Below are positions 24,701-36,940 of a stretch of DNA of 64,000 bases, one piece after another. A program made the position numbers and the translations under genes. How positions within the stretch are numbered: position 1 is the first letter of the stretch; every line of letters begins with the position of its first letter. This stretch comes from Papio anubis (taxonomy: Eukaryota; Chordata; Mammalia; Primates; Cercopithecidae), in contig NC_044981.1 in the NCBI RefSeq assembly GCF_008728515.1, positions 99,398,043 through 99,462,042 on the forward strand, read 5' to 3'. A model generated the notes under the pieces. The model had not been told where the DNA came from. It saw nothing but the letters and a program-made list of their open reading frames with translations, and made no database searches.

Positions 24701-25534
24701 AGCACAGAGACGTAAGTGAAATGCAGAATACTGTTGCCCACGACGCTTACACAGAATGACAGCGGGGAGCAAAAATAATTGAAATGCTCTGTTGTGAAAG
24801 GTTTTGAACTTTGTTATTGTTTATCGTTTGTCTGCATTGGTTCCTTAAGTCAAAAACAAATAAAAAACCCTGACATATCTCAACAGGGGAGCCTGGTGTG
24901 TTTTCTAGCTCTGGATGTACAATTCTAAATTCTACATTTTTTAACTATTAGCAGAAAACATGTCTCACATCTTAAAACACTTTAGAAACCAATCCACAAA
25001 TGATACAGTATTTATAAGTTCATGACTGCATTAGCATCACTAAAACAGTATCTGCCAAACTTACGACTGTCTCCTTGCTTTGGTCATGACTGTTCTCAGA
25101 TTCTTTTAACTGTATCAAAATTAGAATATCAGGATACCACTGCCAGTCAAGGGTCAAGGGGCTTCACAAATCCTTTGTTCACTATTCAGTGTATTGTCCA
25201 GATAATATCCAGCCTGCTTTATTCATCTCCCTTAAGGTGAGAATTGCCCTTAATAAGAAATGTCCTGAGTCTCAAGCTGGCCTTGCTTGCATTGGAGGGT
25301 TCCCACAACTGTTCAGTTGGGTATTCGTGGGCTAGACTGGAAAGCACTCATGAAGAAGAGGAGCACAGGGACCTTTTTTCCCTCATGCTAATCCAAAATT
25401 ATAAACTTCAGATGAAATAAATTTTGTTTTTCTTGATTTAGGAAAAATGGACCAACCTCTTTCTAATCTATATATCTACATATTTCTTTGTATCTATGTA
25501 TCTATCAATTCTATGTTTCTATGTATCCTCAGTG
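21748..25534. other. Mostly unique sequence
   Basis: No exon or RNA gene was recognised. The part from about 22060 to 22920 (for example gaatcaagtaagatgagatc near 22769) resembles an old dispersed mammalian repeat that I cannot name with confidence. The 106-codon ORF at 24053-24373 has no motif I recognise and is probably fortuitous. Confidence 0.45.
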
Positions 25535-25640
25535 AATATATTCTACTTCCCAGCTTGAATGACCACTGCCAGGCTGATAACTCTATGATTTGGATCATCA
25601 GTTTATTTTTTTCTCTTGAGCTTTATAGACACATAGTTAT
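25535..25640 (+). repeat. Local duplicate, copy 1
   Basis: It shares the blocks gaatatattctact and gccaggctgataactc, with similar sequence between and after them, with 26527-26632. Both may be pieces of an L2. The similarity between them looks too high for two independent copies of so old a family. Confidence 0.6.
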
Positions 25641-25642
25641 AT

Positions 25643-25671
25643 AGAGATATTGATATATATATATATCAATA

Positions 25672-25711
<40 letters not shown>
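25643..25711. repeat. 34-bp palindrome with (CT)n and (TA)n
   Basis: The sequence from 25643 to 25676 is a perfect palindrome centred on (AT)n, with arms agagatattgatatatat. It runs directly into (CT)n to about 25698 and (TA)n to 25711. Confidence 0.9.
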
Positions 25712-26252
25712 GGTAAAGATGTAGATATAAAGACAAACGAGCAGGATTATTTCAATCACAGATTAGAGGGTGTTTGATTTTTCCTCAGAGTAGCCATGAA
25801 ACCTGCATTAAAAAAAAAAGACAGAGGGAATTTGATTCACATTGCATTTTCATGATCTGTTAGAATTCTCTGTTTCTATAAGAAAGAAAAACAAGCATCT
25901 TGTCTTCAGCTTTGTAGGACTCATTTGGGGATGATGCTGAGCAACATCTCTAGCCTCACTGCAGGAAATGGTGCCAACTGTGATCTCCTGCTTTCAAGGT
26001 ACTTAGAAGCAATTAATAGACAAGACAAACACGTATAATAAAGTAATACAAGAGAATACCTTAGAAAAGCTAAATTATGTTATGCTAAATATGCCACAGG
26101 AGAGGGAATTTAAGGAAGGCAATATTACTAGCATCTGCCCTATTCTTTCCTATATCCCTCCTGCTAAGATGAAAGCCATCTTTCCTCCTTACTACTGAGA
26201 GGATAATCCCACTTTCTTATCAATATTAAAAATGGTTCCAGTCTCTCCCATT

Positions 26253-26276
26253 AAAAAAAAAAAAAAAAAAAAAAAA
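26253..26276 (+). repeat. Poly(A) run
   Basis: 24 A residues, with a second run of about 13 A near 26328-26340. No retrotransposed gene body is recognisable upstream of either. Confidence 0.8.
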
Positions 26277-26449
26277 CTTCTTTAACCTCATAACCCCTCT
26301 AACTCCTTCATAATCAAATTTCTTGGGAAAAAAAAAAAAACCTGTTTACATTCAGGGTTTCAACTTTCTTATAAATGATTTACTTCTCAAGCCACAGGTG
26401 TGATACCGTGGGTTAAGGAACAACCAATACATGGGATGTTAAAGTGTAA

Positions 26450-27400
26450 AACATAGAAGTCCCTTCTCCCTGATGCTTGAACATCTCTTATGGGTCCATA
26501 CTAGACTATTCGTCTTCTTTCCCCATGAATATATTCTACTCTCCAGCTTTAGTGACCATTGCCAGGCTGATAACTCCATGTTTTCGGTTATCAGTACATT
26601 TTATTCTCTAGAGCTTCATATGCACGTTTTCAACTGTGTACTGAATATCCCTTTCATACATGCAATTGAATATGTTCAAAGCTGAAATTATCTTACTGTT
26701 CTCTCTTACCATCCAACACCCTGTAAATTAATAAATCTCACTCCTTCCCTTTCTACTTCTTGCCAACATACTGATACTACTCTAGGTTATTATTTAGATA
26801 TACAAATACTGCCGGTATGATTTCAACAAGTCTCCATTTTCATGTTTTGAATCTGGTTTTATTCCCTCCAATCATTTCCCCCATACTAAATGTAACAATC
26901 TTAAAAAAAAAAAAAATTAAATCCAAACATGCTTACCCTTTCTAAAATGCTTGAAGGACCCCCAGTTACCCACAGGATGAATATGATATTCTCAACAAGG
27001 CTGACATGATTCACTTTCCCTTTCCATGCTACAATCTAGACTTTCCCCTCCCATGCAACAATCTAGACAAACACATCTACCTTCAATTGTCCAAAGGCCC
27101 TGGACTTCTACATAAACTGTTACCTCCTGCCTAGTAGACTCTTCATTTCATTTGTCACCAATAATTTAAATTACACTAATGGTTTTCTGTGGACATCCCT
27201 TCCTCTTAGTAGTCTTTCTTTGAATATGCACACCTATTACTTCTATGACACTTTTGATTAACTTTGTCTCATTTCTCTTAGCTATAGTCTCTATTAAGCT
27301 CAATGGGGTCAGAAAGTATGTCTGTCTTAAATCCCTTACTTCCTTAGAACTAAGCATAATGTCTGACATAGAGTAGGTCCTCAATACATGTGATCAGAGA
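26450..27400 (+). repeat. L2 LINE fragment with local duplicate copy 2
   Basis: The order of blocks fits L2: the gagcttcatatgcacg region, then the ttcccccatactaaatgtaa area, a cttgaaggacccccagttac block comparable to the L2 word for a tryptophan-rich segment, and the 3' portion with agaactaagcataatgtctgac and gagtaggtcctcaata. The end resembles the L2 3' terminus. Positions 26527-26632 are the second copy of the duplicate at 25535. Confidence 0.65.
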
Positions 27401-27574
27401 AAGATATATGAATAAAAGGCTCTTGAGTAGAATTTAAGTGGGGTTGATTTTTCAAGAAATAATGTGTATGAAAGAGTTCCGTCTGTAACACTTTGAAGAT
27501 TGGCCAAATTTAACAATCTATTTGACAATCATTTTATGGCAATACAAAAATAAGATAAAACTTTGTCATGATAT

Positions 27575-27775
27575 ATTGGACTTTGGAGACTCAGAGGAAA
27601 GGGTAGGGGGTGGGGAGGAATAAGAGACTACACACTGGGTACAGTGAATACTGCTCAGGTGATGGGCGCACCTGGGCGCACCAAAATCTCAGAAATCACC
27701 ACTGAAGAACTTATTCATGTAACCAAACACAACCTGTTCCCCAAAAACCTATTGAAATAAAAAATTAAAAATAAA
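27575..27775 (+). mobile_element. L1 3' UTR end (older L1P/L1MA type)
   Basis: The stretch contains gactctgagg-like purine-rich L1 3' UTR sequence, then aagagactacacactgggta, gtgatgggcgcacc (with an internal repeat of cctgggcgcacc), and catgtaaccaaacacaacct, and ends in aaataaaaaattaaaaataa. It is a severely 5'-truncated copy. Confidence 0.8.
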
Positions 27776-30044
27776 AATCTGTATGATTATTGACCAAACA
27801 GGGAAAAAAGTCAATCAGAATTGAGTGAAAGTAAAATAATGGCATAATTTTAAAAATGAATGTAATGCATCAGTTTTTACTAAGATATTCCAAACTAGAC
27901 TAAGAAACTCTTCGTAGAGGTGCTAAGGAACTCAGTCTAAAAAAATCGAAATGCTTTCAAGTTAGCATGTATATTGTAAGTATGTGGGCGTTTCTGAAAG
28001 TGCTTCAAAATCACCCATTCACTTAAGTATTTTAAGCATTCCTCCTGCAATTTAGCTCAAGCTGCAATTTAGAACAATTTGAGGGAAAGATTTGCTAAGT
28101 AAAAATAATTTCCAATCAGCCTCTTTTCTAAATTATTATAAACTTTAAATTTATATTAGCTGTTCTAATTAATGAGATTTCAGTGTCCTTAAAATTGGAA
28201 AATAAAGTGGTTGATCCTGGGTGGTATATGGTACCAAAAAGGAAGTATACAAATTTTAAAAAGTATTATCCAAATCTATGGGATAAAAGAAAAAGTTCTC
28301 AACACAACAAAACGGATAGTTTTTAAAAACTGTCAGAGACACCTAATTTGTGAGTTATGTTTTTAGTCCAGCAGCCTGAATGCAGAGAACTCTGGTCACA
28401 GACTACACCTGGATTAGCTCAGAGAACACTCAGAGCCTTTTGCTAAGGATGTCCCTGAGCAGTGATTCCCAAATCAGAGTACATTGCAGAGAGAGGAGAA
28501 GGGGTAGGCAGGCAGTATCCCTGAGCATAACATTTCAGAACAGCATAAATCAATGTTTACCTAGTTTATTTTGACAAGGAAGTACCTTCATTATATTTGT
28601 GGGTGAGTTCTTCTGTTTGCAAGGTCAAGTTATAGTACACAACATTTTATAAGGTTTTCCTAAAGTAGTTTTTATTTACATGATTTTAGCATTTTAGTTT
28701 TATATGTGCATACATAAAATTTACATTTTTGTGTATACATCTGCAAATATTTTGCATCAAAAGATGAAGCATTAAAATATGATATATTTTAGTGTATTTA
28801 TTCTCATATTATTACAATAGTTTCATAGAAAAAAAAGATCCTATTTCTAAGGCCATAAGAATTCAGGAAATGCCATCATTTTTATCCCTACATGTTTTGT
28901 AGAATTACATATAAACAACAACAAACTGATGAGGAAACATTCTGTGTTTAAAGACCTTCAGATAAAGAGATCTGCAAACCACTTTCAAAAATGCAACCCT
29001 GAAAAAATACCTAAAAACTTTTGCCAGAGGAAACTATTTTCTATAATAACATGAATTCCTCAGATAGCAGCAAAAGCCCATTTCCTGCTGTTAGGTTCTC
29101 AATGGAAAGGAGATGAATAATTTTTCTTCATATCTTTGAACAATGTTTAAATTATCCCCCAATCGTCTCTGTTTCACACTAAGTAATTTCTCACTCCCTG
29201 AGCCCTTCTTCAAGGGTGTTACTTGAAATTATAATTGTTGATCTCCATTGCACCCACTTCAGAGTCTCTTTATGAATTATAGAAAACTAGACTCAAAATT
29301 TAATAAGAGCAAAACTCATATTTCACATTTTTCATAGTCTTATATGAGATCTTCTAGTTAAAAAAAAAGGAAAGCATAAGAGAAAATAACAATATCATAT
29401 TCTGGAACTTATTTTCTGACTAAAATTTTACTATTGCCCTCATCTACACCTGCCATCCTCCCCTACCTGTCCTCACTCTCCTCTATTTCCAGAAAAGTGC
29501 AGTATTTTACAAACTGGAATCTCTAAGCACTATAAATAACACTATAGTATAGGGCCCCATGAGGCCATTGAAATAAAATAAGAGAGCACCAGAGCCCTTC
29601 ATTAAGTTAAGACAGGATTCTGTTGTGAAGAACAATGCTGATTTCTCCAGTGGACAGAGGGAAATGGTTTTAATTGGATTACTAATGTGACCTTTGGGTC
29701 CCATAGAGATCTATAATGCTTAGTTAGATAACATTTTACCTAACTAAAAGGATTTGCTAAAGAAATGTGATTTTTTTTTAAGTTCCCTGGAACAAAATGT
29801 ATTGTTGTAGCAGTATATCTTAGTCACATTGCAGGCTGTGGGATTTATGGTATGTTTTACTGTTTGATCAGAAGCTCCTTTAGACTTGAGGAGGACAAGC
29901 TAGACATTCTCAGTATGAGCTTATTAATAGTTGTACTTAAATAATTGCCCAAGAGCCTCATTACTTGCTGGACTTAATAACAGTGTTATGTAGTTGATGT
30001 AATATATTCATTCTAATATTGAAAACCCTTTCTTCTCCTTGGTG
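27776..30044. other. Unique sequence, no gene seen
   Basis: AT-rich, with no named repeat and no ORF longer than 65 codons. Confidence 0.55.
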
Positions 30045-30298
30045 AAAGGCAGTGTATTGCATGGTTAAGGGTTCTGGAAGCCTCTGGAGTTAGACTGCCT
30101 GAGTCTGAATCTTGTACTATGCATTTATTAACTCTGTATCCTTGGACTAGTTAAGCATTACTTTTCTCATATGTAAAATAGAGATAACACTTTTTCAAAG
30201 GGTTGCTAGAAAGATTAGATGAATTAATGAATAATCACAATTCTGGACATAGTAAATATTCAATAAATTATAATTATGATTATTATCATCATCATCGT
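30045..30298 (+). repeat. MIR SINE
   Basis: Near-complete tRNA-derived MIR. Landmarks in order are gcagtgtattgcatggttaa, ctgcctgagtctgaatcttg, the aaaatagagataacac core region, the ggttgctagaaagattagat word and the atagtaaatattcaataaat end. Strongly diverged but colinear. Confidence 0.85.
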
Positions 30299-31200
30299 TT
30301 ACATTTGTGACTTTTTTTCCTTTACATATATACAAGAGTCATACCAAACCATGACCCTTCCTCTTACTTTCCTCTAATCTGGTAATCACTTTAAGTGTGA
30401 CTAAAAGCTGAGTTACATGCAAAAATGTACTGAAAGTACTGAGGAACTTGAAATCACGTAATGAGAGAGAATATGACTACCAAATCCAAAAAGATTCATT
30501 AACAAATTCCCTCTAAAGTATGTTTAAACAAATAAACAGATGAAAAGTTCAATTTAAAAAGCAATCATATGAAATCCTTGTTCCCAATTTGAGAGTAGGT
30601 ACCAAAATCTCTTTTCAGGAGGAGAGTGATGAATAGGGGGAGGAAGGAAGGAACAAGGACTAATTCCTTGTATTTGGTACCTGTGCTTCCTTCTCAAATC
30701 CCAGAGAAAATACCAACTGGCTTCTATCTTCAGAAGCTTGAAATCTAGAGTGAGAAGCTCATGCAGGCCCATTATGAACATTGTATCTCTCAAAGGGAAT
30801 ATTGGTAACCATGATAGAAGTAACATAGACCCATATTAATTCAATGTTGACCATATACACAGGTTTAGGAGTTAAGAAGATGGTTCTTCATATGCAAATT
30901 CTCCTAAGGGTAAAGCTTTCATTCCTGCCTGCATCATTTTGACTGACTTTCTTCTCATACTTTCTTTAGTCGGCATTTAGCTGAATCTGTATGAATGTTA
31001 ATTTTAATATGAGGGAGGAAGAGGGGTTATGCCATACATTTTTATTTGGTTAATTCTATAATGGATGCATTACCTAGCCAATGCAAGGGATAATAGAATG
31101 AGTATATAACTGCCATAAAGGAATACTTTAATTATACCTTAGTAAAGATAGAGAAAATTAGCATATATAAAAATATATAGAAGGCAAAGAAACTATAATG
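30299..31200. other. Unique sequence, no gene seen
   Basis: Nothing recognised. The minus-strand ORF at 30554-30826 (90 codons) shows no motif. Confidence 0.5.
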
Positions 31201-31568
31201 TGTATATTAGTTCATTTTCATACTGCTGTGAAGAAATACCCAAGACTGGGTAATTTATAAAGAAAAAGAGGTTTAATGAACTCACAGTTCCATATGGCTA
31301 AGGAGGTCTCACAATCTTGGCAGAAGTCAAAGAAGGAACAAAGGCATGTCTTACACGGTGACAACAAGAAGCGCCCAGGAAAAAGGGGGGAAAGCCATTA
31401 TAAAACCATTAGATCTCATGAGAACTCAGTCACTATCATGAGAAAAGCATAACCGTAACTGCCCACATGATTCAGTTACCTCCCGTGGGTCCCTCTCATG
31501 ACATGTGGGGGTTCTGGGAATTACAATTCAAGATGAGATTTGGGTGAGGACAAAGTTAAACCATATCA
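31201..31568 (-). mobile_element. MaLR solo LTR (THE1/MST type)
   Basis: The plus strand runs from tgtatattagttcattttca through agactgggtaatttataaag, ccattagatctcatgagaac and gaattacaattcaagatgag to taaaccatatca, the reverse complement of a THE1/MST LTR. No internal region. It is the same family and orientation as 18758-19136. Confidence 0.85.
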
Positions 31569-31618
31569 TGTGTTATGGGACACAGTCACAGTGCTCTTGG
31601 TGGCCAATGGAGGGGAGT

Positions 31619-31675
31619 GATCACATACAAGGTAGGATCACATACAAGGTAGGATCACATACAAGGTAGGATCAC
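31619..31675 (+). repeat. 17-bp tandem repeat, three units
   Basis: The unit gatcacatacaaggtag occurs three times without mismatch (31619-31635, 31636-31652, 31653-31669), followed by a partial fourth (gatcac). Confidence 0.95.
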
Positions 31676-33744
31676 CCAATAGGAGGTGAGATACAAGAGA
31701 AAAAAGATTCATGGTGCGGGCTTTACGTAAGAATTCACAACTGACCACCTTCAGAAAGACTTATGTGGCTAACACAGTGTTCTTACATTTTAAAAATTAT
31801 ATTGCAATATTTTTCAAACAATATTTATAGAAACATTTCTGTTTATATATTTTCTTTATAAAGGGGAAGATCTGTAAAGAGTGGTCCTCATGGCCTAGAA
31901 CAGGACCATGGGAGGCTGGGGCGAGCCAGCGTGTTGTGCTGTGCAGACTGCCTGAGCCCAGATCCCCACGCTGACTTCATGCATTGAGGCAACCTGTCTG
32001 AATCTTGTACACATTTAAAATTAAGGTTTTCAGTATACATGGTATATTATTTTAGAATATTTACCACTTTTTTTCGCTCTATGCCAAATTGTGTAAACTG
32101 GGGACATTTTGTGTCAAATATTGTCCATGAAACTTATATGTAAATAATAGTAGAAAACCAAAAAATTTGAAATGTTTCAAAAAAACATTGATATTATATA
32201 AAGTGAACTTAGAAGAATAGGTAATCTTTATAAACCAGGGGAGTGATGAAGAGTAAAGCATTCCAGATGTAAGCAAAGAAACAAAGCAAGAATATTTGTT
32301 CAATTTTAAGAAATATAAGTTTTCCTTTTTATACATGGGGTACATTGGGGAACAGCAGCAATCTGGAAAATGACTTTCACATACCTAACTGGCTCTCTAC
32401 ACACAGCTGTGATACAATGTTATCATCAACCCTCATTCCTTGCCAGATATACTGCTGAAGCCAGAAGACATGATCCAGATGATGGAACGAGACTGTGAAG
32501 TCTATTGGAATCCTGGTGAAAGTAGTCAGACTCAAGACTTTCTTTCTCTGATCTTCAAGAGAACCTAGAAACTAGCCACCAGAAGTCTTGGGGCAAAAAT
32601 TAGAAACAAGAGTAATCCCTGGAAACTCTCAAGGGGAAGGGCCAAATAGGCTTTGGAAATCTGCCTGGGAGCACCTAGAGATCTCAGGGGTTTCATAGAG
32701 AGCCATGGATGAAGAAGAACAGTAGGCTCAGTATTCTTCACCTCTAAAGCTGCTGGCCATTGCAGCTAAGAAGCCCAGAATGCAGAGTGCCTTCCTTCAG
32801 GGGGTTACACACAGCCAGCTCTCAGAAGTGGAGACCATTGACCCTTTACCCTTTCCAGTCTTAGGACTGTCACTGCTGGAAAGAAAAAAACAAACAAACA
32901 AAAAAAAAAAACAAACAAACAAACAAAAAAAAAACTAATCTTGAACTGCAAAGCAGCCAAGAATGGGCAAAGAAAAATAACACCTCAGGAAATGCATCAG
33001 CTAGAGGAGAAAGAGAAGCAAACCAGATCATCTGCACCTAGTGGAAAACAATTGCTAAGGATGGAATTGGTAACTTGGACAAAACACTAATGTTAATTTA
33101 CAAAACTTTGATTATGGGACATATAAACAATAACCACAAAAACATTTATGAAAGCATTCTTCAGGGGAATGAGAAATAATTATCAAATTTAACAATCTAC
33201 CAATTGGTAACAGGAGATAATAATATTCTTGAGAAACTAACAAGTTGCCTATAAGACCCAGAGAATAAAAATCTTGCAACACAAAGGAAAAAAAAGGTAG
33301 AAATTATAAGACAGAAGGTAAGAGAGTTGGTGAAACAAACTGGGAGAGACACAGGCAGACATTAAAAATTCAAAATGGAGGAAAAGAACAGAAATGAAGA
33401 GCAGGAATTGAATAACAAATTGTGATGAATCTAATTAGTTGAAAAAATATTTGAGTCTATAGCTTGAAACAAAATGCTCAGAGAAATAATGTTAAAATTT
33501 CTGAAGAAACTTTTTATCATCTATCTCTATAATTTAAATAATTCAGGAATCTCCCAATGTATAACTGACTTAAATTATTATGTATAACTGACTTTAATTA
33601 TATTATTCTTCTTTATACACATTTTCTTTTCTACTATGGCTATCTATTTCTGAAAGTGGGTTTTAAACTCTTTAATTATACTTTAAGATCATTTTGCCTA
33701 TGATAATCTTTGCTTCTCCTATTTAGCTACTATGTTGTTGGTGC
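31676..33744. other. Mixed unique sequence with (CAAA)n
   Basis: A (CAAA)n/A-rich tract lies at 32882-32935. The stretch upstream (32441-32880) is more GC-rich than its surroundings but gives no open frame. The A-rich stretch 32940-33530 may be an old L1 or HAL1 body, but I cannot anchor it. No gene is seen. Confidence 0.45.
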
Positions 33745-35555
33745 ACAGAGATTCAAGTTCCAGCAAGGGCAATCAGGCAAGAGAAAGGAATAAAAGGTAT
33801 TCAAATAGGAAGAGAAGAAGTAAAATTATCTCTGTTTGCAGATGATATGATTGTATATTTAGAAAACCTCATCGCCTCAGCTCAAAATCTCCTTAAGCTG
33901 ATAAGCAACTTCAGCAAAGTCTCAGGATACAAAATGAATGTGCAAAAATCACAAGCATTCCTATACATCGATAATACACAGAGAGCAAAATCATGAGTGA
34001 ACTCCCATTCACGATTGCTACAAAGAGAATTAAATGCCTAGGAATCCAACTTACAAGGGATGTGAAGGACCTCTTCAAGGAGAACTACAAACCACTCACT
34101 GCTCAAGGAAACAACAGAAGACACAGACAAACGGAAAAACATTCCCTGCTCATGGATAGGAAGAATCAATATCATGAAAATGGCCATACTGCCTAAAGTA
34201 ATTTATAGATTCAATGATATCCCCATCAAGCTACCATTAACCTTCTTCACACAATTGGAAAAAACTACTTTAAATTTCATATGGGACCAAAAAAGAGCCC
34301 ACATAGCCAAGACAATCCTAAACAAAAAGAACGAAGCTGCAGGCGTCATGCTACCTGACTTCAAACTACATTACAAGGCTACAGTAATCAAAACACCATG
34401 GTACTGGTACCAAAACAGATATATAGACCAATGGAACAGAACAGAGGCCTCAGAAACAATACCACAGTTCTACAACCATCTGATTTCTGATAAACCTAAC
34501 AAAAGCAAGCAATGGGGAAAGGATTCCCTATTTAATAAATGGTGTTGGGAAAACTGGCTAGCCACATGCAGAAAACTGAAACTGGACCCTTTCCTTACAC
34601 CTTATACAAAAATTAACTCAAGATGGATTAAAGACTTAAATCTAAGACCTAAAACCACAAAAACTCTAAAGAAAATCTAGGCAATACCATTCAGGACATA
34701 GGCATGGGCAAAGACTTCATGACTAAAACACCAAAAGCAATGGCAACAAAAGACAAAATTGACAAATCGGATCTAATTAAACTAAAGGTTTTCTGCACAG
34801 CAAAAGAAACTATCATCGGAGGGAACAGACAGCCTACAGAATGGGAGAAAATTTTTGCAATCTATCCATCTGACAAAAGGCTAATATCTAGAGTCTACAA
34901 AGAACTTAAACAAATTTATAAGAAAAAAAAATCCATCAAAAAGTGGGCAAAGAATATGAACAGATACTTCTCAAAAGAAGACATTTATGCAGCCAACAAA
35001 CATATGAAAAACAGCCCATTATCATTGGTCATTAGAGAAATGCAAATGAAAACCACAACGAGACACCATCTCATGCCAGTTACAATGGCAATCATTAAAA
35101 AGTCAGGAAACAACAGATGCTGGAGAGGATGTGGAGAAATGGGAACGCTTTTACACTGTTGGTGGGAGTGTAAATTAGTTCAAGCATTGTTGAAGATGGT
35201 GTGTCAATTCCTCAAGGATCTAGAACCAGAAATACCATTTGACTCAGCAATCCCATTACTGGGTATATACCTAAAGGATTATAAATCATTCTACTATAAA
35301 GACACATGCACACATATGTTTATTGCTGCACTGTTCACAATAGCAAAGACTTGGAACCAACCCAAATGCCCATCAATGATAGACTGGATAAAGAAAATGT
35401 GGCACATATACACCATGGAATACAATGCAGCCATAGCAATGGATGAGTTCATGTCTTTTGCAGGCACATGGATGAAGCTGGAAACCATCATTCTCAGCAA
35501 ACTAACAAGAACAGAAAACCAAACACGCATGTTCCCACTCATAAGTGGGAGTTGA
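33745..35555 (+). pseudogene. L1 ORF2 C-terminal half, frame broken
   Basis: The RT active site reads FADDMIVYLEN from 33835. After a frame change near 33960-34110 there is an open stretch of 168 codons (34174-34680), ended early by a one-base loss just before ctaggcaatacc. The next frame, 34704-35555 (283 codons), runs to the normal ORF2 stop. It includes the cysteine-rich motif CWRGCGEMGTLLHCWWEC (35119-35172), which in L1 ORF2p is the conserved C-terminal element needed for retrotransposition. The endonuclease and the N-terminal RT part are absent, so no active enzyme can be made. Confidence 0.9.
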
Positions 35556-35770
35556 ATAATGAGAACACATGGACACAGAGAGGGGAACATCACACACTGG
35601 GGCCTGTCAAGGGGTTGGGGGCTAGGGAAGGGATAGCATTTGGAGAAATACCTAATGAAGATGATGGGTTGATGAGTGCAGCAAACCACCATCACACATG
35701 TATACCTATGTAAAAAACCTGCAAGTTCTGCACATGTACCCCAGAACTTGAAGTATAATAATAATTAAAA
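33745..35770 (+). mobile_element. 5'-truncated L1PA
   Basis: The copy begins inside the RT domain near 33745 and runs colinearly to the L1 3' end at about 35770 (acttgaagtataataataat, then an A-rich tail). It is about 2.0 kb. The sequence is far cleaner than the L1s at 2690 and 13433. It belongs to a primate-specific L1PA group, judging from the 3' UTR words acacactggggcctgtcaag and tgcacatgtaccccagaact. I found no convincing target-site duplication. Confidence 0.9.
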
Positions 35771-35942
35771 AATTGTTTTCTTTCTAACATTACATAGTGC
35801 TCATCTTTGTCTTCTTTGGTGATTTTCTCCTTAAATTCATATTAACTGATGATAATACTTGTTCTTTCAAGATAAGCTTTAAAACTATTTGTTGCTTTTG
35901 TAAATTAGAAATTATAAACAATATTCTAAAAATTTTGATGTT
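35771..35942. other. Short unique spacer
   Basis: T-rich sequence between the L1 tail and an Alu, with nothing recognised. Confidence 0.5.
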
Positions 35943-36251
35943 GGCTGGGCACGGTAGCTAACACCTGTAATTGCAGCACTTCAGAAAGCTGAAGTGGGAG
36001 TATCACTTGAGTCCAGGGGTTCAATACTAGCCTCGACAACATGGCAAAACCCCGTCTACACACACACACTCACACACAACCTAGCTGGGCATGGTGGCAT
36101 GTGCCCTAAAGTCCAAGCTACTCAGGAGGCAGAAGTGGAAGGATGGCTTGAGTCCAGGAGGTCAAGACTGCAGTGAGCCATGGTCATACCACTGTACTCC
36201 AGCCTGGGTGACAGAATGAGACCTTGTCTCAAAATAAATAAATAAATAAAT
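35943..36251 (+). mobile_element. Alu (AluJ type), full length
   Basis: A full dimer from ggctgggcacggtagctaac to agaatgagaccttgtctc, with an (AAAT)n tail. Divergence is high (for example atcacttgagtccaggggtt), and a (CA)n run has grown in the mid A-rich linker near 36060. These suit the oldest Alu family. Confidence 0.9.
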
Positions 36252-36715
36252 GTGTTAATGTTTACTTAAGTTTTTATTTTCTAATTAATTCAAATTGGTA
36301 ATTAATATTTTCTAGGAAATTGTTTTCTGTAGGTTTTATATTACCTTAGTATTTACAGGAATGTGAATTAAGATAACAATATCACTTCATACTTACTACA
36401 AGAACAAAATGATCGTTGTTAATACTTAACAAGTATTAATTCGAATTGTTGCTGGGATTTCAGGTGATAATAATATAGTATATTGTCATTTTAGACAGTA
36501 AACTGAAAGTATTTATTCACTTTCAAAACACAGTAATACCACATGGAAGCATCTATTCCATAGAAACAAGCTTGCAAATCTAAGGAAACACACTCAACAC
36601 ACACAGAGAGAACATTTATTAAAACTTTGTTTCAAGTGGCAAATAAAAATGTTATATTTGGAGAAAAATTCAAAAAAACCAGCAACATAGTATCTATGGA
36701 ATATTATACATCAGT

Positions 36716-36940
36716 GACCAGACTGGTCAACATGGTGAAACCCCGTCTCTACTAAAAATACAAAAATTAGCTAAGCATGGTGGCACGCACCTATAATCCC
36801 AGCTACTCAAGAGGCTGAGGCAGGAGAATCACTTGAACCCAGGAGGCAGGGTTGCCGTGAGCTGAGATCTCGCCACTGCACTCCAGCCTGGGTGACAGAG
36901 TGAGACTCCGTCTCAAAAAAAACAAAAGAACAAAAAAACA
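36716..36940 (+). mobile_element. 5'-truncated Alu (AluS type)
   Basis: It starts at accagactggtcaacatgg, lacking the first 60 or so bases with the A box. It then runs through the linker and right monomer to gtgagactccgtctc and an A-rich tail containing C and G. Confidence 0.9.

Noticed and set aside
26253..26340. Poly(A) tails of processed pseudogenes
   Set aside because: No gene-like body or target duplication upstream of either run.
30045..30298. tRNA gene
   Set aside because: This is a MIR, whose head derives from a tRNA. The cloverleaf is not preserved.
31619..31675. CRISPR-like repeats
   Set aside because: The units are directly adjacent with no spacers, and the DNA is primate.
32441..32880. 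Possible exon or retrogene in a GC-richer stretch before an A-rich tract
   Set aside because: No open frame of useful length, no recognisable protein and no target duplication. The A-rich tract is a (CAAA)n repeat rather than a clear poly(A) tail.
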